DNA of 64,000 bases from Vibrio gazogenes. Lineage in GTDB: Bacteria; Pseudomonadota; Gammaproteobacteria; Enterobacterales; Vibrionaceae. The translations under genes were made by a program, and so were the position numbers. The notes below the pieces were generated by a model. That model had not been told where the DNA came from. It saw nothing but the letters and a program-made list of their open reading frames with translations, and did not search any database. How positions within the stretch are numbered: the first letter of the stretch is position 1; each line of letters begins with the position of its first letter. Location of the stretch: positions 1,736,001 to 1,800,000 of the forward strand of contig NZ_CP018835.1 in NCBI RefSeq assembly GCF_002196515.1. Direction: 5' to 3'. This document shows positions 1 through 8,972 of this stretch, one piece after another.

Positions 1-323
1 AGATCGTCGATGTTCATCAGGATAAACACTGGACTGATATTGTTGTTAAAAATTTTCCTGTAACCCGTTGGGGGAAAGTTCAGTGGTGGGAAGATAATCA
101 GGATTTTTTAAAAGAAAAATATGGTATCCCCAAGCCGTTTAGTGATGGGACTTTCGAAATTACTTTCTGGGATATTGGTTCTGGTTATCGCGTTGATCGA
201 ATGGTTGATCAAGACTCTGATTTGCTCTGTTTTAAAGATATGGACGTAAAAGCAAACTGCATTGAGAAAGACCGAGTTTTTAGTGTATCTATGTCGAAGA
301 ATTTGGGATTGCAATATAAGTAA
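1..323 (+). CDS. DUF943-like protein, 5' truncated by window edge
   Basis: An open frame starting at base 3 runs to TAA at 321-323 and encodes about 106 residues. It closely matches the protein at 402-803: both have IVDVHQD/IIDVHQD, a WW motif, LKEKY, a DIGSGYRVDRMVDQDS block and NCIEK. This pattern resembles the DUF943 family of small membrane-anchored proteins seen in enterobacteria. The N-terminal membrane anchor lies outside the window. Tandem placement ahead of a T6SS module suggests an immunity protein for an effector further left, which is inference from context. Confidence 0.7.
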   Translation, partial: IVDVHQDKHWTDIVVKNFPVTRWGKVQWWEDNQDFLKEKYGIPKPFSDGTFEITFWDIGSGYRVDRMVDQDSDLLCFKDMDVKANCIEKDRVFSVSMSKNLGLQYK

Positions 324-401
324 TATGGCATTGGCACAGTTCGACTTTAAGCTGTTTATTACTGGAATGAATGCATTGACAACACTTAAAGGAATACGAT
401 C

Positions 402-803
402 ATGACCATAAAGAAACTGGGATGGATGATTTTAATATTTGTCTTGGGGTATAGCTTATTTTTACTTTTAAGGCCTGTAGAAATCATTGATGTTCATCAA
501 GATGGAAGATGGAGCAGAGTTGTTGTAAAGCATTTTCCTATCACTCGTAAGGGGAAAATAGATTGGTGGGAGCAAAATAAAGCCAATTTAAAAGAAAAAT
601 ATGATGTACCTAAAATAGATAGTCATGGTTATTTTAATGTTTCTTTTTTGGATATTGGCTCTGGTTATCGCGTTGATCGAATGGTTGATCAAGATTCTTA
701 TTTACTTTGTTTTGAAGACATGAAAGTGGATGCAAATTGTATTGAAAAAAATAAGGTATTCGAAGTGGTTAAGGGGCGAAACGGTGGGCTTCAATTTCGT
801 TGA
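402..803 (+). CDS. DUF943-like membrane-anchored protein
   Basis: A 133-residue protein with one N-terminal hydrophobic segment (about residues 6-23, ending in LLLRPVEI) and a polar, probably periplasmic remainder. AAGGA about 10 nt before the ATG is a fair ribosome site. It is a diverged second copy of the truncated gene to its left. The family resemblance (RPVEI-DVHQDG, GKI-WW, LKEKY, DIGSGY, CFEDM, NCIEK) points to DUF943. No catalytic motif is visible. The role is probably T6SS immunity, by position only. Confidence 0.75.
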   Translation: MTIKKLGWMILIFVLGYSLFLLLRPVEIIDVHQDGRWSRVVVKHFPITRKGKIDWWEQNKANLKEKYDVPKIDSHGYFNVSFLDIGSGYRVDRMVDQDSYLLCFEDMKVDANCIEKNKVFEVVKGRNGGLQFR

Positions 804-856
804 GGACTTATGATTAGTTACGGTAAAAAGTTTCTGGGCACTGGGATGTCGAAAAT

Positions 857-1282
857 ATGTTGCTAAAGAGATGGGTTCGACGTCTTTGTCTTATTGTTTT
901 GGTCTTATTAATACTTAAGGTCAGTTTTGATATTTGGGTCACTCCTGATTATAAAGGACAAGACGCTTATGTGAGCAATTCTCCAGATGGTCAATATAAA
1001 GCGCTGATAGTACCTACGACCAGCCGAACCGTACTGATTCTTCAACACTTAAAAGACCAAAATAATCTGATAGTGACACCACTTCCAAAAGACTGGGTTG
1101 CGAGTCTTTCCGACGATAATTGGACTTGTGATAAAGAGAATGGCTGCACGGCTTACTGAGCCGGATATCAGCCTGAGTTTTCTTTACCGCCTTCATTCTG
1201 GTTGCGTTTGCATACATGGCTGACGATTAAGATAAAACATTTAGAGAATCCGCAACTAAAAGAAATAAATCGGGATGAATAA
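857..1282 (+). pseudogene. Disrupted copy of the VgrG-linked immunity gene
   Basis: This stretch is nearly identical to the intact 141-codon gene at 12556-12981, with the same length to the terminal TAA at 1280-1282. TGA at 1157-1159 replaces AGA of the intact copy and truncates the product to 100 residues. The first few codons also differ. The remaining product keeps the N-terminal membrane helix but loses about 41 residues. It has no vgrG partner immediately upstream here, so it looks like an orphaned immunity copy left by duplication of the immunity-adaptor-effector block. Confidence 0.8.
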
Positions 1283-1339
1283 TGTCAGTATTGTCATGTT
1301 GGTAACAGGCTAGAGCAAAATTATGAGATATGAACAAAC

Positions 1340-2140
1340 ATGCTTAATTTAACACACGAATACCACGGTGAGACAGTCAACTGGTATGCCGTGGTTCGCG
1401 GTGATACCGGGCTTGCGCCAGCAGTTTATCAGTGGATTGACGGCCACCAGATTGAGCCGCTTTACCTGATGACCGTCTTAGATAGCTTGCAGGATGAAAG
1501 TCCGCTGGTTATTGCCTTGAAATATGGTGGCGGTGATCCGCTGACGGATAAACTGCCCCCGGAGCAGACGATTTACTTTTCAGCCCCGATGAATGTGGCC
1601 ATGGACGATGTGCTTCATCAACTACGCACGCGGATGGTGGTTTACTTTGAAGGCAATACAACCGGCCTGCTCCACTATTATCATCCACAAGTTGCGAGTT
1701 ATTTGTTCACTCTGGCTGACCGTGAGGATACCAGTGGATGGCTGGGGTTATGCTGCTCTGCCATGGTCTACCGCCAACAGCTTAGTGAATCGGCAAGTTG
1801 GGTTGAAGTCGGTGATGGGCATAGTGAAGCGGACCCGGACGTCTGGGTGATGCAGCCAAGTCAGGAACAAGCACTTGAACGCTTACACGAAGACAAAATC
1901 ATTGCTGCATGGGCGCAGCAGGCCGATGTCGATGAGATCGACTGGCTGTGTCAATATCAAGTCACCCGTTTCTGTCAAACCTACGATATTCAGGCAGAGC
2001 CGCTGCAAAGCCATTTACGTCTGTGGGCACAGCAGAACACCTTTTATTTAGATGACTTCCAACCGGAAGAACAATTCGTGGCGCTCCTGCCGGAGCAAAA
2101 AATCGAACAATTAGAACAACGCGTGGCGAGAGGATTATAA
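1340..2140 (+). CDS. DUF4123 T6SS adaptor (Tap-like chaperone), copy 1
   Basis: A 266-residue protein with features of the DUF4123 family: an N-terminal YAVVRGDTGLAPAVY segment, a central DDVLHQLRTRMVVYF segment, and FYHP-like YYHPQVASYLF. DUF4123 proteins act in the cytoplasm to load a cargo effector onto a cognate VgrG. The gene ends 3 nt before the VasX-like effector gene at 2144, the usual adaptor-effector order. It is almost identical to the copy at 13039-13839, so the two adaptors probably recognise the shared N-terminal domain of the two effectors. Confidence 0.8.
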   Translation: MLNLTHEYHGETVNWYAVVRGDTGLAPAVYQWIDGHQIEPLYLMTVLDSLQDESPLVIALKYGGGDPLTDKLPPEQTIYFSAPMNVAMDDVLHQLRTRMVVYFEGNTTGLLHYYHPQVASYLFTLADREDTSGWLGLCCSAMVYRQQLSESASWVEVGDGHSEADPDVWVMQPSQEQALERLHEDKIIAAWAQQADVDEIDWLCQYQVTRFCQTYDIQAEPLQSHLRLWAQQNTFYLDDFQPEEQFVALLPEQKIEQLEQRVARGL

Positions 2141-2143
2141 CTT

Positions 2144-5100
2144 ATGGCTTGTACATGTGATCATAACAAACTGCTGTTGATCGAAGTCACCGGAACCCAA
2201 CATGAGCCCCATCAGGATTTTGCGTTCTATGACCTGACCGATATGACCCAACAATCAGCGCTGGAGGGGAAAAAGTATACCGACAAAGCCCTCGCTGAAA
2301 CAACGATTTACGGCTGGGACTGGTGTCAGGAAAAAGAAAACCGCAATGTCTGGCTCTCTGTGAAAGCCAGCGACGGCCCGATCATGCTACCGTTGTTCGA
2401 CAATGTCAGCTATACCCAACGCATTGCCAAAGGCCCGCAGAAATATCAGCTTCATTCATTTATTCCGTTGACAGTGTTACCGACACTCAAAGAACATGCG
2501 ACTAAAAATGAACGAGTGGCCCCATTACGCGACGGTTATCTCTATATAGCCTACAACGGTAAGATCTGGCGGGAAATCGAAATTTCAGCGACAGATGACG
2601 GAAAGCCCTGTTTCAAAGACATTAACCTATTTGCTTATCGGCAAGGCCGAGATAAGCCGGTCAAAACAGAGACGAAACGTGAAGTCACGGGCGAAGCGTT
2701 AAAAGAGATCTGGTATCCGGCCAAAGAGAATGGCCGCAAAACCAATATCCGTATGGCCTTCTCCGAAGTGCAATGGAGTGGCGCGCGGATCAACCGCCTG
2801 GAAGCGAATCCATCCGAGTTGAATCAGCGAATGGAGTCTATCATCGGCCTGAACCGAGCAGCCGATATGGTCGAAATGCGAGTCAGAGATGACGTATCAG
2901 AGCTTCAGTTAGCCGATCCTTGTGCATTTAATAAAGACCTGTCCGGAAAAATACTGCAAACACGCCTAGAATCAGCCCAAAAAGAGCGTGACGAATACTG
3001 CAAAGATGATTCTTTTACCACCTATACCGAGATGAACTATGAATATGACGCCCGTTCTTCGGTTTTAGGCAAAGCGCTTTGGCAAGTCCAAAAAGATGCG
3101 AAGGTAGAAAACCTCGGCCCTGAGCCTAAATTTCCTTCATGGGAAGGTGAAGCAACAGCGGATTATCTTGCCGATGCAAAATCAAGAAAGCTGCAAGTCC
3201 TTTATTTAATGGATCCGATTTTTAACCTACGCCATCACCTTGCTATCTTGCAATACGCGAATAGCTTTTTACAACAAATTCAGCTTGATGCGATGAGTCA
3301 GCCTTTCTACAAAAGCGCAGAACTGTTACAGATGTTCGTCTTAACCCCGAAACTCGGAGAACAAGAGAACCCGTCCTATAAATTTAAAAAACACGTTGAT
3401 TTGAAAGACCATAGTACCTTTAAACGCACCTTACGCTTCCACTGGCGGGAGAAAATACGTGAAGATGTATTAGTACTGCAAAAGAAAGTTCTCGAACAAC
3501 TCAAAGACAGCCAGTTCGCTCTTGCTCTGAAAGATATTATCAGTCTGGATGATGCCAACGCATTGGGTGGCCTTATACTGGTCAACACTTGCCGCCATGC
3601 GCTCTTATCTGACCCGGATCAAAGTGATCAGTTGCTGCCGAAACATAAACGCCGTGACTTCTCATCTTCACAAGCCTCGGTGAATAAAATTTTTGTCGAT
3701 GATAGTACCAACCCATTAAGAGAGATGTTGTTCGGTAATCAAGATACTCAGGAAACCTTAAAAAAATATTTAGACACCGTCGAAGAAACCGCACCTTACA
3801 AAAAAGAGCTGGAAAAATTGGAAGGTGAAGCCAATGACGGCTCTGGGATTATCAATGTTGCCCATCTGGCCAAGCTGGTCTCGCAAGGGCTAGAGATGAA
3901 ACCTGCAAACCTTGAGCAGGTAGAAGCCGGCACGTTAATTCGAATTTCACAAAATGCGGAACAATCGGAATTTCCGCAAGTGCGCCGAATTATGGGGGCT
4001 ATCGATGCGATGTTCAGCAGCTATTTCCAACAAGGATTGGATTTAGCCACATTAACCGCAGCATTGGCCGAAACGAAACCAGCCACCATCTCAGTGCCGT
4101 TTAAAAAGCTATATACCGATGCTGTCGGCATGGCCAAAATGTTTGGCGGTGATACCTTAAAATCGCTGACCTTCGTCCCGGTGAAAGGTGAAAAAATTGA
4201 AGGTTATGTGATTGGACTCGATGGTTCCGGCACCAAATCCGGGGTGAGTATTGAACAGTCTTCGGCGGCCTATCGAAATACACAAGGGCGACAGGTTGCT
4301 CATGGTGATGTATCGGTAGACGGTGAGAAAATCGCATCAACCAGTAAAGCCCGGATGCCCAAAAAAGCAGGGCTGGAAATTCAACAAGATTTACAACTGC
4401 TTGTGCTGAAAGATGTTAACTCAGATGCAGCCCAGTTTATCAAAAATAACCATAAGCTGATTGATGAACTCAAAACTGCTGATATGTCTCAGACGCATGT
4501 CACCAAAACTAATGCCTACGAAAAATTTCATATTCCTTTGTTTGTCTTGGCAATTGAATTACAGAATTGTTGGAATGCTATAAGCTATGCATATACACAC
4601 TCAAATGATGACTTCTGGTATTCTCAAACTAATATTGTGAGTGCCGCATTTGATATTACTATTGCCAGTATACATAGCCGTAACTTGATGAAAGCCAATA
4701 CGGGTCGATTATTTGCCCTCTCAGATAAAACCGCACTTCAGTTGGGGCCTGAGATCCGCTCAGCCTGGCCAAAAGGCAAACTCGGTGTTGAATTAGTTGG
4801 CAGAGTGACAGCCCTTGAGCTGGTCGGCTGTGCCGCCGGATTATTAACAGCCGGAGTAATGGTCTGGGATATGATCCGTCTGTTTGGTAAAAACGACAAT
4901 GATGCCGCTTGGGGCACCGCCTTAATGGCGGTCGGTGTGGTGTTCGGCTCAGTGGCAGGTATCTTTTTTTCCTCCACTTGGAGCTTTCTAGGCATGGGGC
5001 CGATCGGCTGGATCTCACTGCTTGTTATCGGGGCCGGATTTTTGATTACCTATCTGTTTACCGACGGGCCGTTGGAAGCATGGATTAAAAACGGCCCCTT

Positions 5101-5911
5101 CGGTGAAGACCCGGCAACCGGAAAAGATGACTATGCCTTTTTAACCCAGCAGCCGGAAGAGGCTTATAAACAGTTACTCAGCCTGTTTGTCTCTCTGCGT
5201 ATTCAGGTTGACCCGATTGAGGCAGCACCATTTACTGCCACCGAGCGACACGCCTATAAAACTGCGGGGGTCACCCACTGTGTCCGAGTGAAATCCAATG
5301 TTGCTCAACTATTCAATATTAAGGATGGGAATATCAAGTTCAAGGTAAAATTCCGTCAGGTGTTAGAACAAGTCAGTGAAAGTCTCGATGAAATAGAAGC
5401 CAGAGAACGTATGAAACGGACCTTCGGTGCTGAAACAGCCGAGAAATACCGTGCACCGATGTGGCGGGTGATCAAACATCAACCGATTCAGGCATCGAAA
5501 ACCATCAAGACCCCAGAAGAGCGAATCTATCTGTTGAAAAACACCTATGCAGACAGAGCCAGTGAAGTTGCTTATCGGACCACGATACGTTACCAACGCA
5601 ATATTCAGGTACTGGCTCAGGTAAAAGTCAAAGATATGCCCTTCCCCCAGCCACCACTGGATGAATTTAAGCAAACCCAACAACATTTGAAAGAGGGTAA
5701 AATTAGCGTTGAGGTTGCTGATTTTGATGACGGGCAACCGGTTGGATTGTGGGAAAATCTGTTTAATAACCCGAAAAGCCACCCGGTAAACTATTACTGG
5801 GCCGACTCCCGTGAGCGGGAATATCAGTTTACCGCAGCCGATAAACAGACAGAGAGTGAATCACAATCGGAGACTCACGCCGATTCTCAAGCACAATTAC
5901 AGCAAGGGTAA
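2144..5911 (+). CDS. VasX-like T6SS membrane effector, copy 1
   Basis: A 1255-residue protein. Residues 1 to about 229 match copy 2 almost exactly and contain PLRDGYLYIAYNGKIWREI, typical of the VasX N-terminal region (BTH_I2691 family). The middle is diverged. Hydrophobic segments lie at about residues 887-975 (LVGCAAGLLTAGVMVWDM, ALMAVGVVFGSVAGIFF, WISLLVIGAGFLITYLF), fitting a colicin-like toxin that inserts into the target inner membrane. The C-terminal tail is soluble. It directly follows its adaptor and precedes the membrane immunity gene at 5918 by 6 nt. Pore formation is family knowledge, not visible directly. Confidence 0.8.
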   Translation: MACTCDHNKLLLIEVTGTQHEPHQDFAFYDLTDMTQQSALEGKKYTDKALAETTIYGWDWCQEKENRNVWLSVKASDGPIMLPLFDNVSYTQRIAKGPQKYQLHSFIPLTVLPTLKEHATKNERVAPLRDGYLYIAYNGKIWREIEISATDDGKPCFKDINLFAYRQGRDKPVKTETKREVTGEALKEIWYPAKENGRKTNIRMAFSEVQWSGARINRLEANPSELNQRMESIIGLNRAADMVEMRVRDDVSELQLADPCAFNKDLSGKILQTRLESAQKERDEYCKDDSFTTYTEMNYEYDARSSVLGKALWQVQKDAKVENLGPEPKFPSWEGEATADYLADAKSRKLQVLYLMDPIFNLRHHLAILQYANSFLQQIQLDAMSQPFYKSAELLQMFVLTPKLGEQENPSYKFKKHVDLKDHSTFKRTLRFHWREKIREDVLVLQKKVLEQLKDSQFALALKDIISLDDANALGGLILVNTCRHALLSDPDQSDQLLPKHKRRDFSSSQASVNKIFVDDSTNPLREMLFGNQDTQETLKKYLDTVEETAPYKKELEKLEGEANDGSGIINVAHLAKLVSQGLEMKPANLEQVEAGTLIRISQNAEQSEFPQVRRIMGAIDAMFSSYFQQGLDLATLTAALAETKPATISVPFKKLYTDAVGMAKMFGGDTLKSLTFVPVKGEKIEGYVIGLDGSGTKSGVSIEQSSAAYRNTQGRQVAHGDVSVDGEKIASTSKARMPKKAGLEIQQDLQLLVLKDVNSDAAQFIKNNHKLIDELKTADMSQTHVTKTNAYEKFHIPLFVLAIELQNCWNAISYAYTHSNDDFWYSQTNIVSAAFDITIASIHSRNLMKANTGRLFALSDKTALQLGPEIRSAWPKGKLGVELVGRVTALELVGCAAGLLTAGVMVWDMIRLFGKNDNDAAWGTALMAVGVVFGSVAGIFFSSTWSFLGMGPIGWISLLVIGAGFLITYLFTDGPLEAWIKNGPFGEDPATGKDDYAFLTQQPEEAYKQLLSLFVSLRIQVDPIEAAPFTATERHAYKTAGVTHCVRVKSNVAQLFNIKDGNIKFKVKFRQVLEQVSESLDEIEARERMKRTFGAETAEKYRAPMWRVIKHQPIQASKTIKTPEERIYLLKNTYADRASEVAYRTTIRYQRNIQVLAQVKVKDMPFPQPPLDEFKQTQQHLKEGKISVEVADFDDGQPVGLWENLFNNPKSHPVNYYWADSREREYQFTAADKQTESESQSETHADSQAQLQQG

Positions 5912-5917
5912 CCATCC

Positions 5918-6898
5918 ATGAGTGAAACCGTCTACCAGCAACATGCTTATCGCAGTGATCAGGTACCAGCACAGCCAGCTCGCCCCGAAAAAACACTCGC
6001 CCAGCGCTTACTGTCTGCCGGGCAGCGAATGTTACCTTGGACTCGACCAACCCAAACCGTCAGTACCCGTACAGCACAGGTCTCGCCCAGTCAGTGGCAA
6101 AAGATGAAGGAGACTGCCCCAAATAAGGAATGTTTTTGGAACGAACATACATTAGAAGGCATAACCGGTAATATTTGGGTACGGGTATATTTAGTTTTCT
6201 CAGGATTGGCTAAAGTTACTATCTTGTACCTTACACCTATAGCAATTTTCAGTGTGTTTCTTACATCGTTTATTGCTGGTGGAGTCGATGGAATGATAAG
6301 GTTTCTCACAGGATATTTTTTATATGTAATCATTCCTTGTTCCATTATTTGGGGCCAATTCGAACTCTATAACCGCGGTTATTGGAAACCCAAATTACTC
6401 AGTAAATTACTTGATGCCCGGAAAATATTTGAACTCAACCGCCGCACCGGTATGGTGACTCTGTATAAACGGGGCGGCAGAGTCCGCTATTCGTATCCCT
6501 TTATTGAGTTTGACTGCATTCTCGCTACCACGCCCAGCCAGCAGGGTTTAGTCAATTATTCACTGTTACTGGCGCACCGCTATAGTGGCTCGATGCACGG
6601 TGTTCCCATCGGAACGCTGGTGACGCCGCATGAAACCGTCGCTGAATATTACCGGCTGTGGAATATGATTCAGCAATATATGGATGTCACTCACCCCCTA
6701 CCGGATATTCTGCTTCTGGAAGAAGCGCGCCCCAAAGACCCGACCACGGCTGCCTACGACCAACAAACCGGCCGGAACCCACGCTACTGGCGGGATATGT
6801 CTGACGACGCCTACGCAGAGGCGATCACACAAATTGAGGCCAAACAGAGCCAGATGCCGGAAACCGGCCCTGAACTGGATATTTTTGCCAAAGCATAA
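5918..6898 (+). CDS. Membrane immunity protein, A type, copy 1
   Basis: A 326-residue protein. A polar N-terminus (residues 1-85) is followed by hydrophobic segments at about 89-122 and 128-147, then a long conserved cytoplasmic-looking domain with LNRRTGMVTLY, PFIEFDCILA, HRYS, RLWNMIQQYMDV and DPTTAAYDQQ. The gene starts 6 nt after the effector stop, the classic position of a cognate immunity gene. An inner-membrane immunity protein is what a pore-forming effector would need. The nearly identical gene at 7716 differs mainly in the hydrophobic segment. The C-terminal domain is also shared with the B-type proteins. Confidence 0.75.
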   Translation: MSETVYQQHAYRSDQVPAQPARPEKTLAQRLLSAGQRMLPWTRPTQTVSTRTAQVSPSQWQKMKETAPNKECFWNEHTLEGITGNIWVRVYLVFSGLAKVTILYLTPIAIFSVFLTSFIAGGVDGMIRFLTGYFLYVIIPCSIIWGQFELYNRGYWKPKLLSKLLDARKIFELNRRTGMVTLYKRGGRVRYSYPFIEFDCILATTPSQQGLVNYSLLLAHRYSGSMHGVPIGTLVTPHETVAEYYRLWNMIQQYMDVTHPLPDILLLEEARPKDPTTAAYDQQTGRNPRYWRDMSDDAYAEAITQIEAKQSQMPETGPELDIFAKA

Positions 6899-6902
6899 CG
6901 GA

Positions 6903-6965
6903 ATAAGGAGAGACGAACGTCTCTCCTTATGGATTTCTAAACGGGGGAGCCGTTCACTGCTCCCC
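6903..6965 (+). terminator. Double hairpin after A-type immunity gene
   Basis: Two inverted repeats follow the stop codon. The first has arms AAGGAGAGAC and GTCTCTCCTT around a 4-nt loop (6905-6928). The second has arms GGGGAGC and GCTCCCC (6944-6965). U-tracts are weak. The minus-strand small ORF ends just to the right, so the second hairpin may terminate both strands. Confidence 0.55.
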
Positions 6966-6970
6966 TACTT

Positions 6971-7165
6971 TCATCGCAATTCAATCTCTTCTACGTCTTC
7001 TTTAATCAAATTCATTTCATCAAAGGTAATCAGATTATTGAGAAATAACAGCACTTCACGCAATTCGTGTTGGTCAACGGAAGGTGCCGTATTGGTGACG
7101 AGAAAATCAATCAGATAACCGCGAGCGGTCAGGTGTAGATCATAATTAGGTTGTGAGTTCAGCAT
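6971..7165 (-). CDS. Small ORF family, copy A (64 aa)
   Basis: One of eight homologous 58-64 codon genes, all on the minus strand downstream of immunity genes. The conserved core contains LHLTARGYLIDFL, ELREVLLFLNNLITFDE and IKEDVE. It is soluble, acidic and helix-prone, with no signal peptide. The start is set by AGGAGG 5 nt upstream of ATG (7163-7165). Frame and length are kept in every copy despite nucleotide changes, which supports a real protein. The function is unknown. Translation may be controlled by the structured leader at 7166-7428. Confidence 0.65.
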   Translation of the reverse strand: MLNSQPNYDLHLTARGYLIDFLVTNTAPSVDQHELREVLLFLNNLITFDEMNLIKEDVEEIELR

Positions 7166-7428
7166 TGTAGCCTCCTGTAGTTTGTCGAAAATCACCACCG
7201 GAGGTCCGAATCTCAGAGGTGGTGAACTGGGAGGGTTCGAACTACCGCACCACAGGTTGCAGCCTGACTGAGTCAGCCCAACCCAGCTCACCATTATAGG
7301 AGTGAGTAGAGGCTACACACAAAGGCTCATCTGTACAAGATAAGGCAGTCTGTGCATCTGTGGTTGAAACGGGGTTCGAATCCCGACACCGGTTTTATCG
7401 GTGCGAATTCAGGGTAAGCAGTGTCTGG
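7166..7428 (-). ncRNA. Structured leader with three-way covarying words, copy A
   Basis: Read on the plus strand, the words occur in this order. Outer: CTGTAG (from 7175) and GGTCCGAATC (7203-7212). Inner, complementary: GGTTCGAAC (7234-7242) and ACCACAG (7249-7255). Outer again: CTGTGGT (7358-7364) and GGTTCGAATCC (7373-7383). A local hairpin, TCACCACC/GGTGGTGA, surrounds the first b word. CTGAC/GTCAG and CTCAC/GTGAG hairpins lie between the inner and far outer words. The stem CCCGACAC/GTGTC at 7382-7428 closes the 5' end of the minus-strand RNA. Confidence 0.7.
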
Positions 7429-7548
7429 TTTGTTGGCGAGGCGCGCTAAAATAAAGCGCGTGTGACAAAGCAAAATCCCATACTTTGTTCACACTCGGTT
7501 CATCATTATTTTGCGAGTAATTTCACAGAGTTGGCGAGGAACAAGCCG

Positions 7549-7582
7549 TTCATCAGGATTCATATCTGGATTAAGGTATAAT
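7549..7582 (+). promoter_or_regulatory. Shared immunity promoter cassette, site 1
   Basis: TTCATC at 7549 and a second TTCAT exactly 10 bp on lie upstream of TATAAT at 7577-7582. The 34-bp spacing is the same at thirteen sites in this island. A block reading TTTTGCGAGTAATTTCACA lies about 30 bp further upstream. There is no recognisable -35 hexamer, so the TTCAT repeats may bind an activator. It would drive the immunity copy at 7716. Confidence 0.6.
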
Positions 7583-7715
7583 TTATTCGGCTCAATTGAG
7601 TTTATAAAAACAATTAAAATGAAATGTATATTGAGTCAATATCGGCTCAGTCAATAACTCGCAATTGGAATATTAAGCCGATTCTCAGATATGATGACAG
7701 CAAGGGTAACCATCC

Positions 7716-8705
7716 ATGAGTGAAACCGTCTACCAGCAACATGCTTATCGCAGTGATCAGGTACCAGCGCAGCCAGCTCGCCCCGAAAAAACACTCGCCC
7801 AGCGCTTACTGTCTGCCGGGCAGCGAATGTTGCCCTGGACTCGGCCAACCCAAACCGTCAGTACCCGTACAGCACAGGTCTCGCCCAGTCAGTGGCAAAA
7901 GATGAAGGAGACTGCCCCAAATAAGGAATGTTTTTGGAACGAACATATTTTAGAAGGCATAACCGGTAATATTTGGGTACGGGTATATTTGGTTTTTTCT
8001 GGGTTAGGGAAGGTGATGATATTATTTTTCACTCCAATATTTATTTTTACCTTATTAATAACTTCTTTAATTACAGCAGGGGGATTTGGCATCTCCGATT
8101 GGGTCGAGGTACTCAGTGATTATTTCTTGTATATAATCCTCCCGACTGGAATTATCTGGGGCCAATTCGAACTCTATAACCGCGGTTATTGGAAACCCAA
8201 ATTACTCAGTAAATTACTTGATGCTCGGAAAATATTTGAACTCAACCGCCGCACCGGTATGGTGACGTTGTATAAACGGGGCGGCAGAGTCCGCTATTCG
8301 TATCCCTTTATTGAGTTTGACTGCATTCTTGCTACCACGCCCAGCCAGCAGGGTTTAGTCAATTACTCGTTGTTATTGGCACACCGCTATAGTGGCTCGA
8401 TGCACGGTGTCCCCATCGGAACGCTGGTGACGCCGCATGAAACCGTTGCCGAGTATTACCGCCTGTGGAATATGATTCAGCAATATATGGATGTTACTCA
8501 ACCCCTACCGGATATTCTGCTTCTGGAAGAAGCCCGTCCCAAAGACCCGACCACGGCTGCCTACGACCAACAAACCGGCCGTGACCCACGCTACTGGCGG
8601 GATATGTCTGATGACGATTACGCAGAGGCGATCACGCAAATTGAGGCCAAACAGAGCCAGATGCCGGAAACCGGCCCTGAACTGGATATTTTTGCCAAAG
8701 CATAA
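7716..8705 (+). CDS. Membrane immunity protein, A type, copy 2
   Basis: A 329-residue paralogue of the gene at 5918. Residues 1-95 and the whole C-terminal domain are nearly identical, but the segment at about 98-146 is different (FFTPIFIFTLLITSLITAG, then a second hydrophobic stretch). The 19 nt before its ATG, including the last codons and stop of the effector gene, are copied from the junction at 5899-5917. It therefore arose by duplication of the effector-immunity boundary and now has its own promoter. It may protect against a related effector variant. Confidence 0.75.
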   Translation: MSETVYQQHAYRSDQVPAQPARPEKTLAQRLLSAGQRMLPWTRPTQTVSTRTAQVSPSQWQKMKETAPNKECFWNEHILEGITGNIWVRVYLVFSGLGKVMILFFTPIFIFTLLITSLITAGGFGISDWVEVLSDYFLYIILPTGIIWGQFELYNRGYWKPKLLSKLLDARKIFELNRRTGMVTLYKRGGRVRYSYPFIEFDCILATTPSQQGLVNYSLLLAHRYSGSMHGVPIGTLVTPHETVAEYYRLWNMIQQYMDVTQPLPDILLLEEARPKDPTTAAYDQQTGRDPRYWRDMSDDDYAEAITQIEAKQSQMPETGPELDIFAKA

Positions 8706-8711
8706 CGGAAT

Positions 8712-8772
8712 AAGGAGAGACAAACGTCTCTCCTTATGGATTTCTAAACGGGGGAGCAGTGCACTGCCCCCC
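8712..8772 (+). terminator. Double hairpin after A-type immunity copy 2
   Basis: The first hairpin has arms AAGGAGAGAC/GTCTCTCCTT (8712-8735). The second (8750-8772) has GGGG/CCCC outer arms around a GCAGTGCACTGC core and is followed by TATTTT. It lies between convergent genes. Confidence 0.55.
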
Positions 8773-8777
8773 TATTT

Positions 8778-8972
8778 TCATCTCAATTCAATCCCTTCGA
8801 CGTCTTCTTTAATCAAATTCATCTCATCAAAGGTAATCAGATTATTGAGAAATAACAGCACTTCACGCAGTTCATTTTGGTTAACGAAAGGTGCGGTATT
8901 CATGGCGAGAAAATCAATCAGATAACCGCGAGCGGTCAGGTGTAGATCATAATTAGGTTGTGAGTTTGACAT
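8778..8972 (-). CDS. Small ORF family, copy B (64 aa)
   Basis: Starts MSNSQPNYDLHLTARGYL, with ATG at 8970-8972 preceded by GGGAG 6 nt upstream. Compared with copy A it has substitutions such as VNQNEL for VDQHEL, and the C-terminus EGIELR is retained. It lies between the second A-type immunity gene and vgrG, in the opposite orientation to both. Function unknown. Confidence 0.65.
   Translation of the reverse strand: MSNSQPNYDLHLTARGYLIDFLAMNTAPFVNQNELREVLLFLNNLITFDEMNLIKEDVEGIELR

Noticed and set aside
7371..7389. T-loop-like GGTTCGAATCC, as in a tRNA gene
   Set aside because: Other copies of the same position read TTCCAA or TTCCTAA, which breaks the T-loop; there is no acceptor stem, anticodon arm or CCA. 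The similarity is a by-product of one word variant.
7400..7425. GTGCG in the conserved block as the 5' end of a group II intron
   Set aside because: No domain V/VI or reverse transcriptase is visible, and the conserved outer flanks do not look like exon junctions.
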